Positions 15,140-21,908 of a DNA stretch of 29,898 bases are shown here, piece after piece. The position numbers and the translations under genes are program-made. The notes under the pieces were generated by a model, which did not search any database, was not told the origin of the DNA, and saw nothing but the letters and a program-made list of their open reading frames with translations. The stretch is from an uncultured Dorea sp. Lineage in GTDB: Bacteria; Bacillota; Clostridia; Lachnospirales; Lachnospiraceae. Location of the stretch: NCBI RefSeq assembly GCF_934294775.1, contig NZ_CAKRAH010000030.1, forward strand, positions 1 through 29,898, written 5' to 3'. The first letter of the stretch is position 1; every line of letters starts with the position of its first letter.

Positions 15140-15454
15140 ATGAGCGATTTAAGTACAGCAAACTGTGGATGCGGATGCGAAGGACGCGACAGATTCGGCG
15201 GAGACTGCGGATGCGGCGGATGTGGTAATGGTTGTGGATGTAACAACGGATGCGGATTCGGCAACAACAGTTGTCTGTGGATCATCCTTCTCCTGTGCTG
15301 CTGTGGTGGATTCGGCAATAACGGCTGTGGCGGCGGATGTGGATGTGGCAACGACAGCTGCCTGTGGATCATCCTTCTCCTGTGCTGCTGTGGCGGATTC
15401 GGCAATAACGGCTGTGGATGCGGCAATGGTTGCGGATGCGGATGTGGATGCTAA
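15140..15454 (+). CDS. Gly/Cys-rich small protein with two hydrophobic tandem repeats
   Basis: 104 residues, about one quarter Cys and one third Gly. After a short polar start (MSDLSTANCGCGCEG) come CGCG-type runs and two nearly identical 29-residue repeats (DNA period 87 bp, repeats starting at 15275 and 15362). Each has a hydrophobic core CLWIILLLCCCGGFGNNG. The hydrophobic runs may each insert into or lie on a membrane. It resembles the clostridial high-cysteine, chorion-like proteins and is reminiscent of spore-surface proteins, but its function is unknown. GGAGG lies 7 bases before the ATG; a strong terminator follows at 15484. The Cys pattern could bind metal or form disulfide cross-links (inference). 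Confidence 0.75.
   Translation: MSDLSTANCGCGCEGRDRFGGDCGCGGCGNGCGCNNGCGFGNNSCLWIILLLCCCGGFGNNGCGGGCGCGNDSCLWIILLLCCCGGFGNNGCGCGNGCGCGCGC
15275..15418 (+). repeat. 87-bp tandem repeat inside the Cys-rich gene
   Basis: Two copies with an 87-bp period (15275-15361, and 15362 to about 15418). They begin CTGTGGATCATCC and differ only at scattered bases. The repeat is in frame and repeats a 29-residue unit. Confidence 0.85.
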
Positions 15455-15483
15455 ACCTTCTTTTGTATACCTTGCTATTCCCG

Positions 15484-15512
15484 GGACGGAGTTTTTACTT
15501 CGTCCTTTTTCT
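15484..15512 (+). terminator. Intrinsic terminator after the Cys-rich gene
   Basis: GGACGGAGT and ACTTCGTCC form a stem (one mismatch) at 15484-15505, followed by five T. It separates the Cys-rich gene from the next two genes. The remaining 15513-15710 sequence shows no clear promoter. Confidence 0.8.
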
Positions 15513-15710
15513 GTCCCCATAATCATCATACTGTTTCTCTGCACTCATACATTTCCACCTTCTTTTGAGTGGTTTCATCATTCTGCTCTTCATTCTATCT
15601 TTGCTGTCATACACTCCCGCTTTCTTTCATATGATATAACTGGAAGTTACCTGGTCAGAATTTTCCTGTGCCTGGTTACTGCCGCAAGCGCTGATACAGG
15701 AGGATTTTCT

Positions 15711-16223
15711 ATGGCAGGAAGGATTTCAAAACCAATGACACCATTTGATAAATCTGTCACACCCTCCTATTTGTATAAACTGAAGCTTTTTCTGCCATTT
15801 CTCCCTCCTGCCAGCCAGCGTTTTCTTGGTATTTATATCAAATTTCTGGAATTCCGGGTTACTTTGGATTCTTTCCGTGGATTTCCTGTCCATACATTTT
15901 CCCTTCATTCCCTGGATGAACTGACTCCGTATATGGACGAACAGGAATGTAATATGATGGAACAGATCTCATCCTTGATACAGATGATGGAAATGTTCCA
16001 GGGAATGTCTTCGGATCCCGGTATCTTCTCTGGTGCGCATGGAGATTCTGACCACGCTTCCGGGAATCCATTTTCCAATCCTCTGGACTTTTTTAAAAAT
16101 ATGATGTCCGGGGAAGAACAGTCGGAATTTCAGAATTATATGAACCTTTTCGACCAGGAACTTGATCAATGTGAAAAAGGAGATGGTACGCATGAACGAA
16201 TGGATGAATCATCCGGATCTTAA
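15711..16223 (+). CDS. Unrecognised protein, acidic C-terminal half
   Basis: 170 residues from ATG 15711, chosen because ACAGGAGGATTTTCT precedes it. The open frame extends upstream to 15165, but that part only shadows the Cys-rich gene and its terminator. No family recognised. The N-terminal ~70 residues are basic and hydrophobic (KLKLFLPFLPPASQRFLGIY), not a standard signal peptide. The C-terminal half is acidic and Met/Gln-rich with helix-forming stretches (MMEQISSLIQMMEMFQGM, FKNMMSGEEQSEFQNYMNLF). It overlaps the next gene by 32 bases, so the two are translationally linked and likely act together. Confidence 0.7.
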   Translation: MAGRISKPMTPFDKSVTPSYLYKLKLFLPFLPPASQRFLGIYIKFLEFRVTLDSFRGFPVHTFSLHSLDELTPYMDEQECNMMEQISSLIQMMEMFQGMSSDPGIFSGAHGDSDHASGNPFSNPLDFFKNMMSGEEQSEFQNYMNLFDQELDQCEKGDGTHERMDESSGS

Positions 16224-16488
16224 AAATATGGATCCTGTCAAGCTGGAACTTATCAAACTTGCCTCCAGACAGACCGCAGGAAAAAACGGACGGTCTCTCG
16301 CCCCTGTTATGATGGCCCTGATCACCAGTGCCAATAAAAAAGGGATCAGCTTCACCCCTCAGGAAATGTCTCTGATTCTTGATATTCTAAAAGAAGGGAA
16401 ATCCCCGGAAGAACAAAGTCAGATCGATCAGATGGTCCATATGGTGCGCAGTCATATGAAAAGCAATGTAAAAAAAGAAGGGTTTTAA
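16192..16488 (+). CDS. Unrecognised small helical protein
   Basis: 98 residues from ATG 16192 (MNEWMNHPDLKNMDPVKLEL). AAAAAGGAGATGGTACGC gives the start; a TTG start at 16162 in the same frame has no such site. Predicted mostly helical, basic at the C-terminus (SHMKSNVKKEGF), no signal peptide or membrane segment. It begins inside the preceding gene in another frame, and its stop codon overlaps the stop of the convergent thioesterase gene by two bases. Function unknown. Confidence 0.75.
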   Translation: MNEWMNHPDLKNMDPVKLELIKLASRQTAGKNGRSLAPVMMALITSANKKGISFTPQEMSLILDILKEGKSPEEQSQIDQMVHMVRSHMKSNVKKEGF

Positions 16489-16498
16489 AGCCCTTCTT
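16475..16498. terminator. Bidirectional hairpin across two convergent stop codons
   Basis: AAGAAGGG (16475-16482) and CCCTTCTT (16491-16498) are perfect 8-bp arms around TTTTAAAG, which contains both stop codons. A-rich sequence lies 5' and the T-containing arm is 3', so it could end both transcripts, although neither T tract is long. Confidence 0.5.
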
Positions 16499-16961
16499 CC
16501 TTGCGCATCATACGTATTTGTCTTCTTTTTTCGCCTTTGACCCACTCTTCTTTTTCTTCTTCTGTTTCCAGTTCCAGTCGTGGTACTGCGGTTGGCTTGT
16601 CATTTTCATCCAGTGCCACCATCGTAAAGAATGCGTGATTGATCGGTGTACGCTCTCCGTTCAATGCCTCCACATACGTATCTACCTTTACTTCCATCGA
16701 CGTAGTTCCGACATAGGTGACTTTTCCAATAATCACTACTGTATCTTTCAGATATGCCCCGCGCAGGAATCTTAAGTTATCAACAGATGCCGTGATCACA
16801 TTCTTTCTGGCGTGACGCTTCCCCACCATGCCTGCCACTTCGTCGATCCACTGCATAAGCTCTCCTCCGAACAGTCGCTCTGCTGCATTCAGATGCTGTG
16901 GTCTTACCATATGAACGGTCTCTACGATAGACTCAGATACTTTTCTGCTCTCAACTTCCAT
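16485..16961 (-). CDS. Acyl-CoA thioesterase, hotdog fold (YkhA/YciA type)
   Basis: 158 residues from ATG 16961 (MEVESRKVSESIVETVHMVRP), with AGAGGTG shortly upstream; the frame runs 68 codons further but over the promoter region. It hydrolyses acyl-CoA to free acid and CoA. Hotdog-fold signature: HLNAAERLFGGELMQWIDEVAG, with the conserved Asn25, Gly-Gly and Asp40 catalytic region, then VDNLRFLRGAYLKDTV and FTMVALDENDKPTAVP. The C-terminal tail is charged. The chain-length preference cannot be read from sequence. Confidence 0.92.
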   Translation of the reverse strand: MEVESRKVSESIVETVHMVRPQHLNAAERLFGGELMQWIDEVAGMVGKRHARKNVITASVDNLRFLRGAYLKDTVVIIGKVTYVGTTSMEVKVDTYVEALNGERTPINHAFFTMVALDENDKPTAVPRLELETEEEKEEWVKGEKRRQIRMMRKEEGL

Positions 16962-16995
16962 GAAAACACCTCTCTTTTTCTTTTTAAGCTCTTTT

Positions 16996-17020
16996 ATTAT
17001 AGCACAGGATTTGCTATACT
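16996..17020. promoter_or_regulatory. Back-to-back -10 elements for the thioesterase and truA-like genes
   Basis: On the minus strand TATAAT (plus 16996-17001) serves the thioesterase gene; a weak TTTAAG lies 17 bp upstream. On the plus strand TGCTATACT (17012-17020) is an extended -10 that could serve the TruA homologue. The two are only 10 bp apart, so they may compete. Confidence 0.45.
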
Positions 17021-17163
17021 TAAAACGATTTGAAATTATGTATTCCGACAAATACAAAATAAAAATTAAGACCATGTCACTGTCCACACATAACATAACC
17101 AGTGACAAAAACAACAATACAGAACAAAAGCTGTCTTTAATAAAGCAGCGGAATGGAGTTTTC

Positions 17164-17904
17164 ATGAGAAATATAAAATTAATGATCGAATATGACGGAA
17201 GCCGTTATCAGGGATGGACACGTCTTGGAAAAGATGAATCCGGCAATACCATTTCCAATAAGATTCTGGAAGTATTAAGAAAAATGACCGGTGAAGATGA
17301 TATCGAATTATTCTGTGGCTGCCGCACAGAGGTTGGTGTACATGCTTATGCACAGATTGCCAACTTTAAAACTTCCTGTGATGCCAGCACAAAGAATATC
17401 AAGCACTATCTCAACCGTTATCTTCCAATGGACATTGCAATCCTGGATGTCAAAGAGATGCCGGAGCGCTTCCATGCACAGTTAAATGCTACATCCAAGA
17501 CATACGTCTACCGTATGACAATCGATGACGTACCAAGTGTCTTCGACCGCAAATATACGTATCACTGCTACCGCATCCCGGACAAGCACCTGATGCAGCT
17601 GGCTGCAGAGCAGATTGTTGGAAAGCATGATTTCCGTAACTTCTCTACTGCAAAGAGAACAAAATCTACTGTACGTGAAGTCTATGATATTGATATCTAC
17701 GGCGATATCGAGGAAATGCAGATTACGATCCATGCAGATGATTTTCTTCACAACATGGCAAGAATCATCATCGGTACTCTTCTGGATGTCGGACTTGGCA
17801 ATCGTTCAGTGAATGATATTCAGGATATTTTTGAAAGTTTGCTGCCTTATAGTGCGCCTTGTGATCCGAAAGGGTTGTATTTACAGGAGATTACTTACAA
17901 ATAA
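17164..17904 (+). CDS. truA: TruA family tRNA pseudouridine synthase homologue with Asp-to-Glu at the catalytic site
   Basis: 246 residues from ATG 17164, after TGGAGTTTTC; upstream codons in this frame are intergenic. TruA converts U38-U40 of tRNAs to pseudouridine. Most family motifs are present: IEYDGSRYQGW, GVHAYAQIANF, SKTYVYRM, HDFRNFSTAK and FLHNMARIIIGTLLDVGLG. The invariant GRTDxGVHA box, however, reads GCRTEVGVHA: Glu56 (codon GAG) replaces the catalytic Asp. All pseudouridine synthase families use Asp here, so activity may be lost, lowered or altered. It may be a TruA paralogue, with the canonical truA elsewhere in the genome (inference). The hairpin element at 17944 follows it. 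Confidence 0.9.
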   Translation: MRNIKLMIEYDGSRYQGWTRLGKDESGNTISNKILEVLRKMTGEDDIELFCGCRTEVGVHAYAQIANFKTSCDASTKNIKHYLNRYLPMDIAILDVKEMPERFHAQLNATSKTYVYRMTIDDVPSVFDRKYTYHCYRIPDKHLMQLAAEQIVGKHDFRNFSTAKRTKSTVREVYDIDIYGDIEEMQITIHADDFLHNMARIIIGTLLDVGLGNRSVNDIQDIFESLLPYSAPCDPKGLYLQEITYK

Positions 17905-17943
17905 ATGTGGGTGTGTGATGTCACAAATGGGTAGTTAGTGAAC

Positions 17944-18020
17944 GAAAAGCGTATAATGTATCGAAACGGTGCCGCTCCCTGCGGTCAATGTCGCCTTATT
18001 CGATACATTATACGCTTTTC
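17944..18020 (+). repeat. Conserved-loop hairpin element, copy 1
   Basis: Perfect 22-bp arms (17944-17965 and 17999-18020; they begin GAAAAGCGTATAATG) enclose a 33-nt loop, 17966-17998. The loop contains GGTG, CCGCTCCCTGCGG, TCAATGT and CGCC. Inside it GGTG can pair with CGCC (one G-U) and CCGC with GCGG. The second copy at 29774 shares 31 of 33 loop bases and has four arm differences, all compensated. It lies 40 bases after the truA-like stop, and its arm ends in CTTTTCTTG, so it may also act as a terminator for both convergent genes. Confidence 0.9.
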
Positions 18021-18128
18021 TTGCCATAGGTTTTGGATTTGTAGCTTTGAGCAATATTATTTTTTATTCTTTTTCCAGATTTATTATAGACTATTTTCTG
18101 CAACAGTCTTTTTTGTAGTTTTCTTCTT

Positions 18129-18893
18129 TTATACTTCCTCTTCCGGTTTGGCTTCTATGATTTTTACGCCCCGGGTGTGGATTTTTTGTAGTTCTTCCAG
18201 GGTGAATTTCCGATCGGTGATGACTCCGGTGTAGTCTTCTAGCTGGTTGATCCAGGTCATGGATTGTTTGCCGAATTTTGACTGATCTACTACCAGATAT
18301 GATCTTGCGCATTGTCTTGGTACCTGGCGTTTCAGCCACATTTTTTCGTGTGTTGGTGTGGTTACCTGGAATTCTTCATTGATGGATGCTGCCCCGAAGA
18401 ATCCTACATCAAACCGGAAGTCTTTTAGCATCTCTGTTGCATATCTTCCGAACAGGCTTCCTGTTTCTTTTTGTACTAATCCGCCACAGATATAGACTCT
18501 TGCGTCGCTGTTTTTCAATACCTGTGCGATTTCAAGGTCATTTGTTACGATGATGATCTCCGGAATGTCCTGTATCAGCTTTGCGATTTCGCAGGTTGTT
18601 GTTCCTGCGTCCAAAAAGATAGAATCTCCCGGGTTGATGTATTCCACACATTTTTTTGCAATGGCTTCTTTGCTGTCTTTGTTACTTGTCTGCTTAGTCT
18701 CGTATGCGACTTCCTGTTTTGCTACTGCTCCCCCATGGCAGCGTTCGATCATATTACTATTCTGGAGTTTTACCAGGTCTCTGCGGATTGTCATAGCACT
18801 GACATCAAGTTCTTTTGCCAGTTCGTCCACCTGCACGCTTCCATTTTCCCTGATCAGTTCGACTATCATTGCCTGTCTTTCTGCTGCAAGCAT
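18129..18893 (-). CDS. DeoR family transcriptional regulator
   Basis: 254 residues. N-terminal winged helix-turn-helix at about 4-56 (VDELAKELDVSAMTIRRDLVKL, then MIERCHGGA). The C-terminal DeoRC sensor domain contains DSIFLDAGTTT, IIVTNDLEIAQVL, YICGGLVQKETGSLFG, DVGFFGAASI and YLVVDQSKFGK. DeoR regulators of this type usually bind sugar phosphates and repress sugar operons. ATG at 18893 is preferred over 18899 because GGAGG lies 9 bases before it and only 3 before the other. The nearest operon with DeoR-like direct repeats is dtnK-pdxA2-gntP, at 24397-24440, so it is a candidate regulator of that operon (inference). Confidence 0.93.
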   Translation of the reverse strand: MLAAERQAMIVELIRENGSVQVDELAKELDVSAMTIRRDLVKLQNSNMIERCHGGAVAKQEVAYETKQTSNKDSKEAIAKKCVEYINPGDSIFLDAGTTTCEIAKLIQDIPEIIIVTNDLEIAQVLKNSDARVYICGGLVQKETGSLFGRYATEMLKDFRFDVGFFGAASINEEFQVTTPTHEKMWLKRQVPRQCARSYLVVDQSKFGKQSMTWINQLEDYTGVITDRKFTLEELQKIHTRGVKIIEAKPEEEV

Positions 18894-19029
18894 CTTCATC
18901 TACCTCCCTGTTTCATGCAATTTTTCATTATTCCCCAGTTGTATATGCCTATGTCTATATTCCTTGCATCCGGCTTTTCACTGTCTTCATGGCATTTCAA
19001 TTGTTGTCTGTATTTTTAACAACCTCTGC

Positions 19030-20139
19030 TTATACGAATTCCGTTTCAATCGTTAATGCAATCTTGTGTTGCGGATACTGTTCTTTCATATATGTTTCAA
19101 ATGATTCTCTCATCTCTTCCCAGTCTTTTAACGCATAGTCTACAATAAAATCACAATAGATCGTATCTGTATCTTTACTCAGGTATAAGGCATGAAAGCT
19201 CTTTACATGCTCCTGTGACCGGACGAATTTTCCGATATATTTTCGTAATTCTGACACGCTTGCGGTATCTTCGTCTACCGCATAGATTCCAAACACCATC
19301 GTTACGTGATATTCTTCCATGATCCTAAGCTGGAGTTTGTGGATTTCTTCGTATACCTCTCCGATATTTCTCTTATGATCGATCTCGATATTGACCGATC
19401 CGGAGTAACGGTCCGGTCCGTAATCGTGCAGCATCATGTCTATCGCACTGATGACACCATCTGTCGCACGGACTTCTCTGTATATTTTCTTTGCCAGTTC
19501 TTCTTTTCCAGATCTTCCAATCAGGTCTGACGCTGTACTTTTCAGTGATTCAATCCCACTTTTTATAACCACAATTGAAAATATGATTCCTGCATACGCA
19601 TCCAGTGAAAATCCCGTAAATAAAAATATCACCGATGACAGAATGGTAAGAATGGAAAAGCATGCATCATTTCTTCCTTCTTCTCCAACTGCAAGAAGTG
19701 CTTCATATTCTACCGATTTTGCCACTTTCACCGTATAGATTCCAAGTAAGAATTTGATCACTGCGGTTACTGCGACAATGATGATCGCCAGCATACTGAC
19801 ATTCATTTCCGATGGATGAAAGATACCGTCTACGGATTCTTTTAACATCTCTATTCCTGCATACAGGATTAATATCCCGACTACCATTCCAGTCAGATAC
19901 TCGATCCTTCCATAGCCAAATGGATGCTTTTCATCCGGATGTCTGGCCGATAACTTGCTTCCTACATAGGTCAGGAATGAAGATCCTGCATCCGTTGCAT
20001 TATTAATTCCTTCTGATACGATCGCAATCGATGAAGCCAGCATTCCGATGATAATTTTCACAACTGCAATCAATAAATTAACCAGAATTCCAAGCACTGA
20101 TGTTCTGACAATCCGGGTCTGGCGTGTTGTTTCTTTCAT
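19030..20139 (-). CDS. Cation diffusion facilitator family metal transporter
   Basis: 369 residues with about six membrane segments in the first ~215 residues and a long cytoplasmic C-terminal domain. CDF proteins export divalent metal in exchange for protons. TM2 carries SEGINNATDAG (positions 42-52, with Glu43, Asn47 and Asp50 where zinc exporters have Asp/His sets), then HPFGYGRIEYL at 72-82, a family hallmark. TM5 has EGRNDACFS. The Asn/Asp ligands resemble manganese/iron-type CDFs more than zinc types, but the metal is not certain. Its C-terminal extension (VSELRKYIGKFVRSQEHVKSF) is longer than in simple CDFs. Own promoter at 20192-20220. Confidence 0.92.
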   Translation of the reverse strand: MKETTRQTRIVRTSVLGILVNLLIAVVKIIIGMLASSIAIVSEGINNATDAGSSFLTYVGSKLSARHPDEKHPFGYGRIEYLTGMVVGILILYAGIEMLKESVDGIFHPSEMNVSMLAIIIVAVTAVIKFLLGIYTVKVAKSVEYEALLAVGEEGRNDACFSILTILSSVIFLFTGFSLDAYAGIIFSIVVIKSGIESLKSTASDLIGRSGKEELAKKIYREVRATDGVISAIDMMLHDYGPDRYSGSVNIEIDHKRNIGEVYEEIHKLQLRIMEEYHVTMVFGIYAVDEDTASVSELRKYIGKFVRSQEHVKSFHALYLSKDTDTIYCDFIVDYALKDWEEMRESFETYMKEQYPQHKIALTIETEFV

Positions 20140-20191
20140 AATTTTACTTTTTCCTGCTTTCTTTTATAAATTTCCCTTTTCAGATGTCTTC

Positions 20192-20220
20192 ATGATAACA
20201 TGGCTGGAATTTTTTTACAA
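20192..20220 (-). promoter_or_regulatory. Promoter of the CDF gene
   Basis: On the minus strand TTGTAA (plus 20215-20220), a 17-bp spacer and TATCAT (plus 20192-20197). The start of transcription is near 20185. Confidence 0.6.
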
Positions 20221-20254
20221 GAATACGGTCAGTACTGAAAACTTTGGTATCCAC

Positions 20255-20319
20255 AAAAGCCGGTTAAAAGATCTATCCTGAATTTTGATAACAAAATTCT
20301 TTTCTTCCAACCGGCTTTT
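20255..20319 (-). terminator. Terminator after gntP copy 1
   Basis: Outer perfect 11-bp arms AAAAGCCGGTT (20255-20265) and AACCGGCTTTT (20309-20319), with an inner perfect hairpin AATTTTG/CAAAATT (20281-20298). The minus-strand arm ends in four T. It lies 23 bases after the permease stop. Confidence 0.75.
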
Positions 20320-20341
20320 ATATATGTTTTATGTAATGTAT

Positions 20342-21754
20342 TTACATGAAGATATTCAGAATCAGTACTTCTACCACACCGACTGCCCATGCAACCGTTG
20401 ATGTAACTGACCAGATCGTCAACTGGTCTTTTGCTTCGCTGACTCCTAAGGTTCTGTTTACTACCCAGAAGTAACTGTCGTTAAAGTATCCGAAGAATAA
20501 AGATCCTACACAGCATGCCACTGCTCCGAGGATCGGGCTTACGCCTGATGCTGCTATGATTGGTGCTGTGATACTTGCTGCTGTTGTCATTGCTACTGTT
20601 CCTGATCCCTGGATGAATCTCATTGCTGTTGAGATCAGAAGTGGCAGGATGATGATCGGGATTGCTGTCTTTGCAAGTCCTTCTGCCATAAATGTTCCAA
20701 GTCCGGAATCTTTGATGATCTGTCCAAGGGCTCCGCCACCACCTGTTACCAGCATGATGATTCCGGCTGATGCCATTCCTTTTTCCATCTCTGCAAGGGC
20801 TTCGTGTCTGTCAAGATTTCTTCCAAGTGTAAGGATTGCTACGATCAGTCCAAGTCCTACCGCTACGATCGGCTGTCCAAGGAATACGAGGATGTTCATG
20901 AATCCTTCTGTTTTTCCCATTGCGGATGCAACCGTGTTGATTAAGATCAGGATAATCGGTACGATCAGTGGCATGAAGGATTCCAGTGCTCCCGGCACGC
21001 CTGTCATATCCATTGCAAATGCTGCTTCGTAGTCTGGCTCCTGATATGGTGCTTCTACGATTTCTCCCTCTTCGTTCGGGATTCTGTAATATTTTTTAGA
21101 AAGGAACATTCTTGCATATGCGATACATGCAATTGCCATCGGCAGTGCAAGTACCAGTGTCAGTAAGATGAACTTTCCTACATCTACTCCGAAGATTCCG
21201 CAGACTCCTAAAGGTCCCGGTGTCGGTGGTACTAAAGAGTGTGTGATTACAAGACCGGCTGCAAGTGCAGCTCCAAGTCCGATCACTGATTTCTTTGTTG
21301 CTTTTGAAATAGCTTTTGCGATTGGTGCCAGTACGACGAATCCAGAATCGCAGAAGATCGGGATGGATACTAAGAATCCTGTCAGTGCCAGGGCTTCTTC
21401 TTCTCTCTTCTTACCAAAGAGTTTCAAGAATGTATGTGCCATTCTCTTAGCTGCTCCTGTCACCTCGAAGATCTGACCCATCATAACGCCAAATCCAATG
21501 ATGATACCAATACTTCCCAGAGTTCCGCCAAACCCGGAAGTAATCGAATTTACAATACCAAATGTTTTCTCTACTCCGTCTACTTCAATCGTGATATTTG
21601 TAAGTGGCATGCCGCCAATCACACCAACTACAACTGTACATACGATCAATGCTAAAAATGCCTGAATCTTTGTCTTTAATACCAGGAAGATCAGAAGAGC
21701 GATACCTACGCCCAGACCGATCAACATCCGTTCCCCACTAAGTCCGTTTACCAT
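20342..21754 (-). CDS. GntP family gluconate/acid-sugar permease (copy 1)
   Basis: 470 residues, strongly hydrophobic, about 12-14 membrane segments, the usual GntP length. GntP permeases import gluconate and other small sugar acids with protons. Typical stretches are GFGGTLGSIGIIIGFGVMMGQ, FLVSIPIFCDSGFVVLAPI, HSLVPPTPGPLG, VTGGGGALGQIIKDSG and GSLFFGYFNDSYFWVVNRTLG. It is the last gene of the dtnK-pdxA2-gntP operon, so its cargo is probably D-threonate or D-erythronate (inference). GGAGGTCTAATT precedes the ATG. The protein is identical to that at 24669-26081. The DNA differs only at four silent positions, all within the last ~55 bases of the gene. Confidence 0.95.
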   Translation of the reverse strand: MVNGLSGERMLIGLGVGIALLIFLVLKTKIQAFLALIVCTVVVGVIGGMPLTNITIEVDGVEKTFGIVNSITSGFGGTLGSIGIIIGFGVMMGQIFEVTGAAKRMAHTFLKLFGKKREEEALALTGFLVSIPIFCDSGFVVLAPIAKAISKATKKSVIGLGAALAAGLVITHSLVPPTPGPLGVCGIFGVDVGKFILLTLVLALPMAIACIAYARMFLSKKYYRIPNEEGEIVEAPYQEPDYEAAFAMDMTGVPGALESFMPLIVPIILILINTVASAMGKTEGFMNILVFLGQPIVAVGLGLIVAILTLGRNLDRHEALAEMEKGMASAGIIMLVTGGGGALGQIIKDSGLGTFMAEGLAKTAIPIIILPLLISTAMRFIQGSGTVAMTTAASITAPIIAASGVSPILGAVACCVGSLFFGYFNDSYFWVVNRTLGVSEAKDQLTIWSVTSTVAWAVGVVEVLILNIFM

Positions 21755-21908
21755 AATTAGACCTCCATCTTTCTCTTATGTATTTCCGGAATTCTTTTGT
21801 ACAGAGAAGCTAACACCGAAAGCTTCTTCCGATCGCATGGTAATTAACCTCTCCATTCCATCCATACATCATTCCTGCGTTTTGTATAATATTTAATTTA
21901 TTTCAGAT

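Noticed and set aside
15275..15418. Possible CRISPR or spacer-like repeats
   Set aside because: There are only two copies, directly in frame within a coding region, with 87-bp period and no unique spacers.
15165..15710. Upstream part of the long plus-strand frame that ends at 16223
   Set aside because: It overlaps the Cys-rich gene in another frame and runs through that gene's terminator. The ribosome binding site AGGAGG before 15711 marks the real start.
16960..17163. N-terminal extension of the TruA homologue
   Set aside because: These codons cover the intergenic promoter region; the conserved TruA start and ribosome binding site are at 17164.
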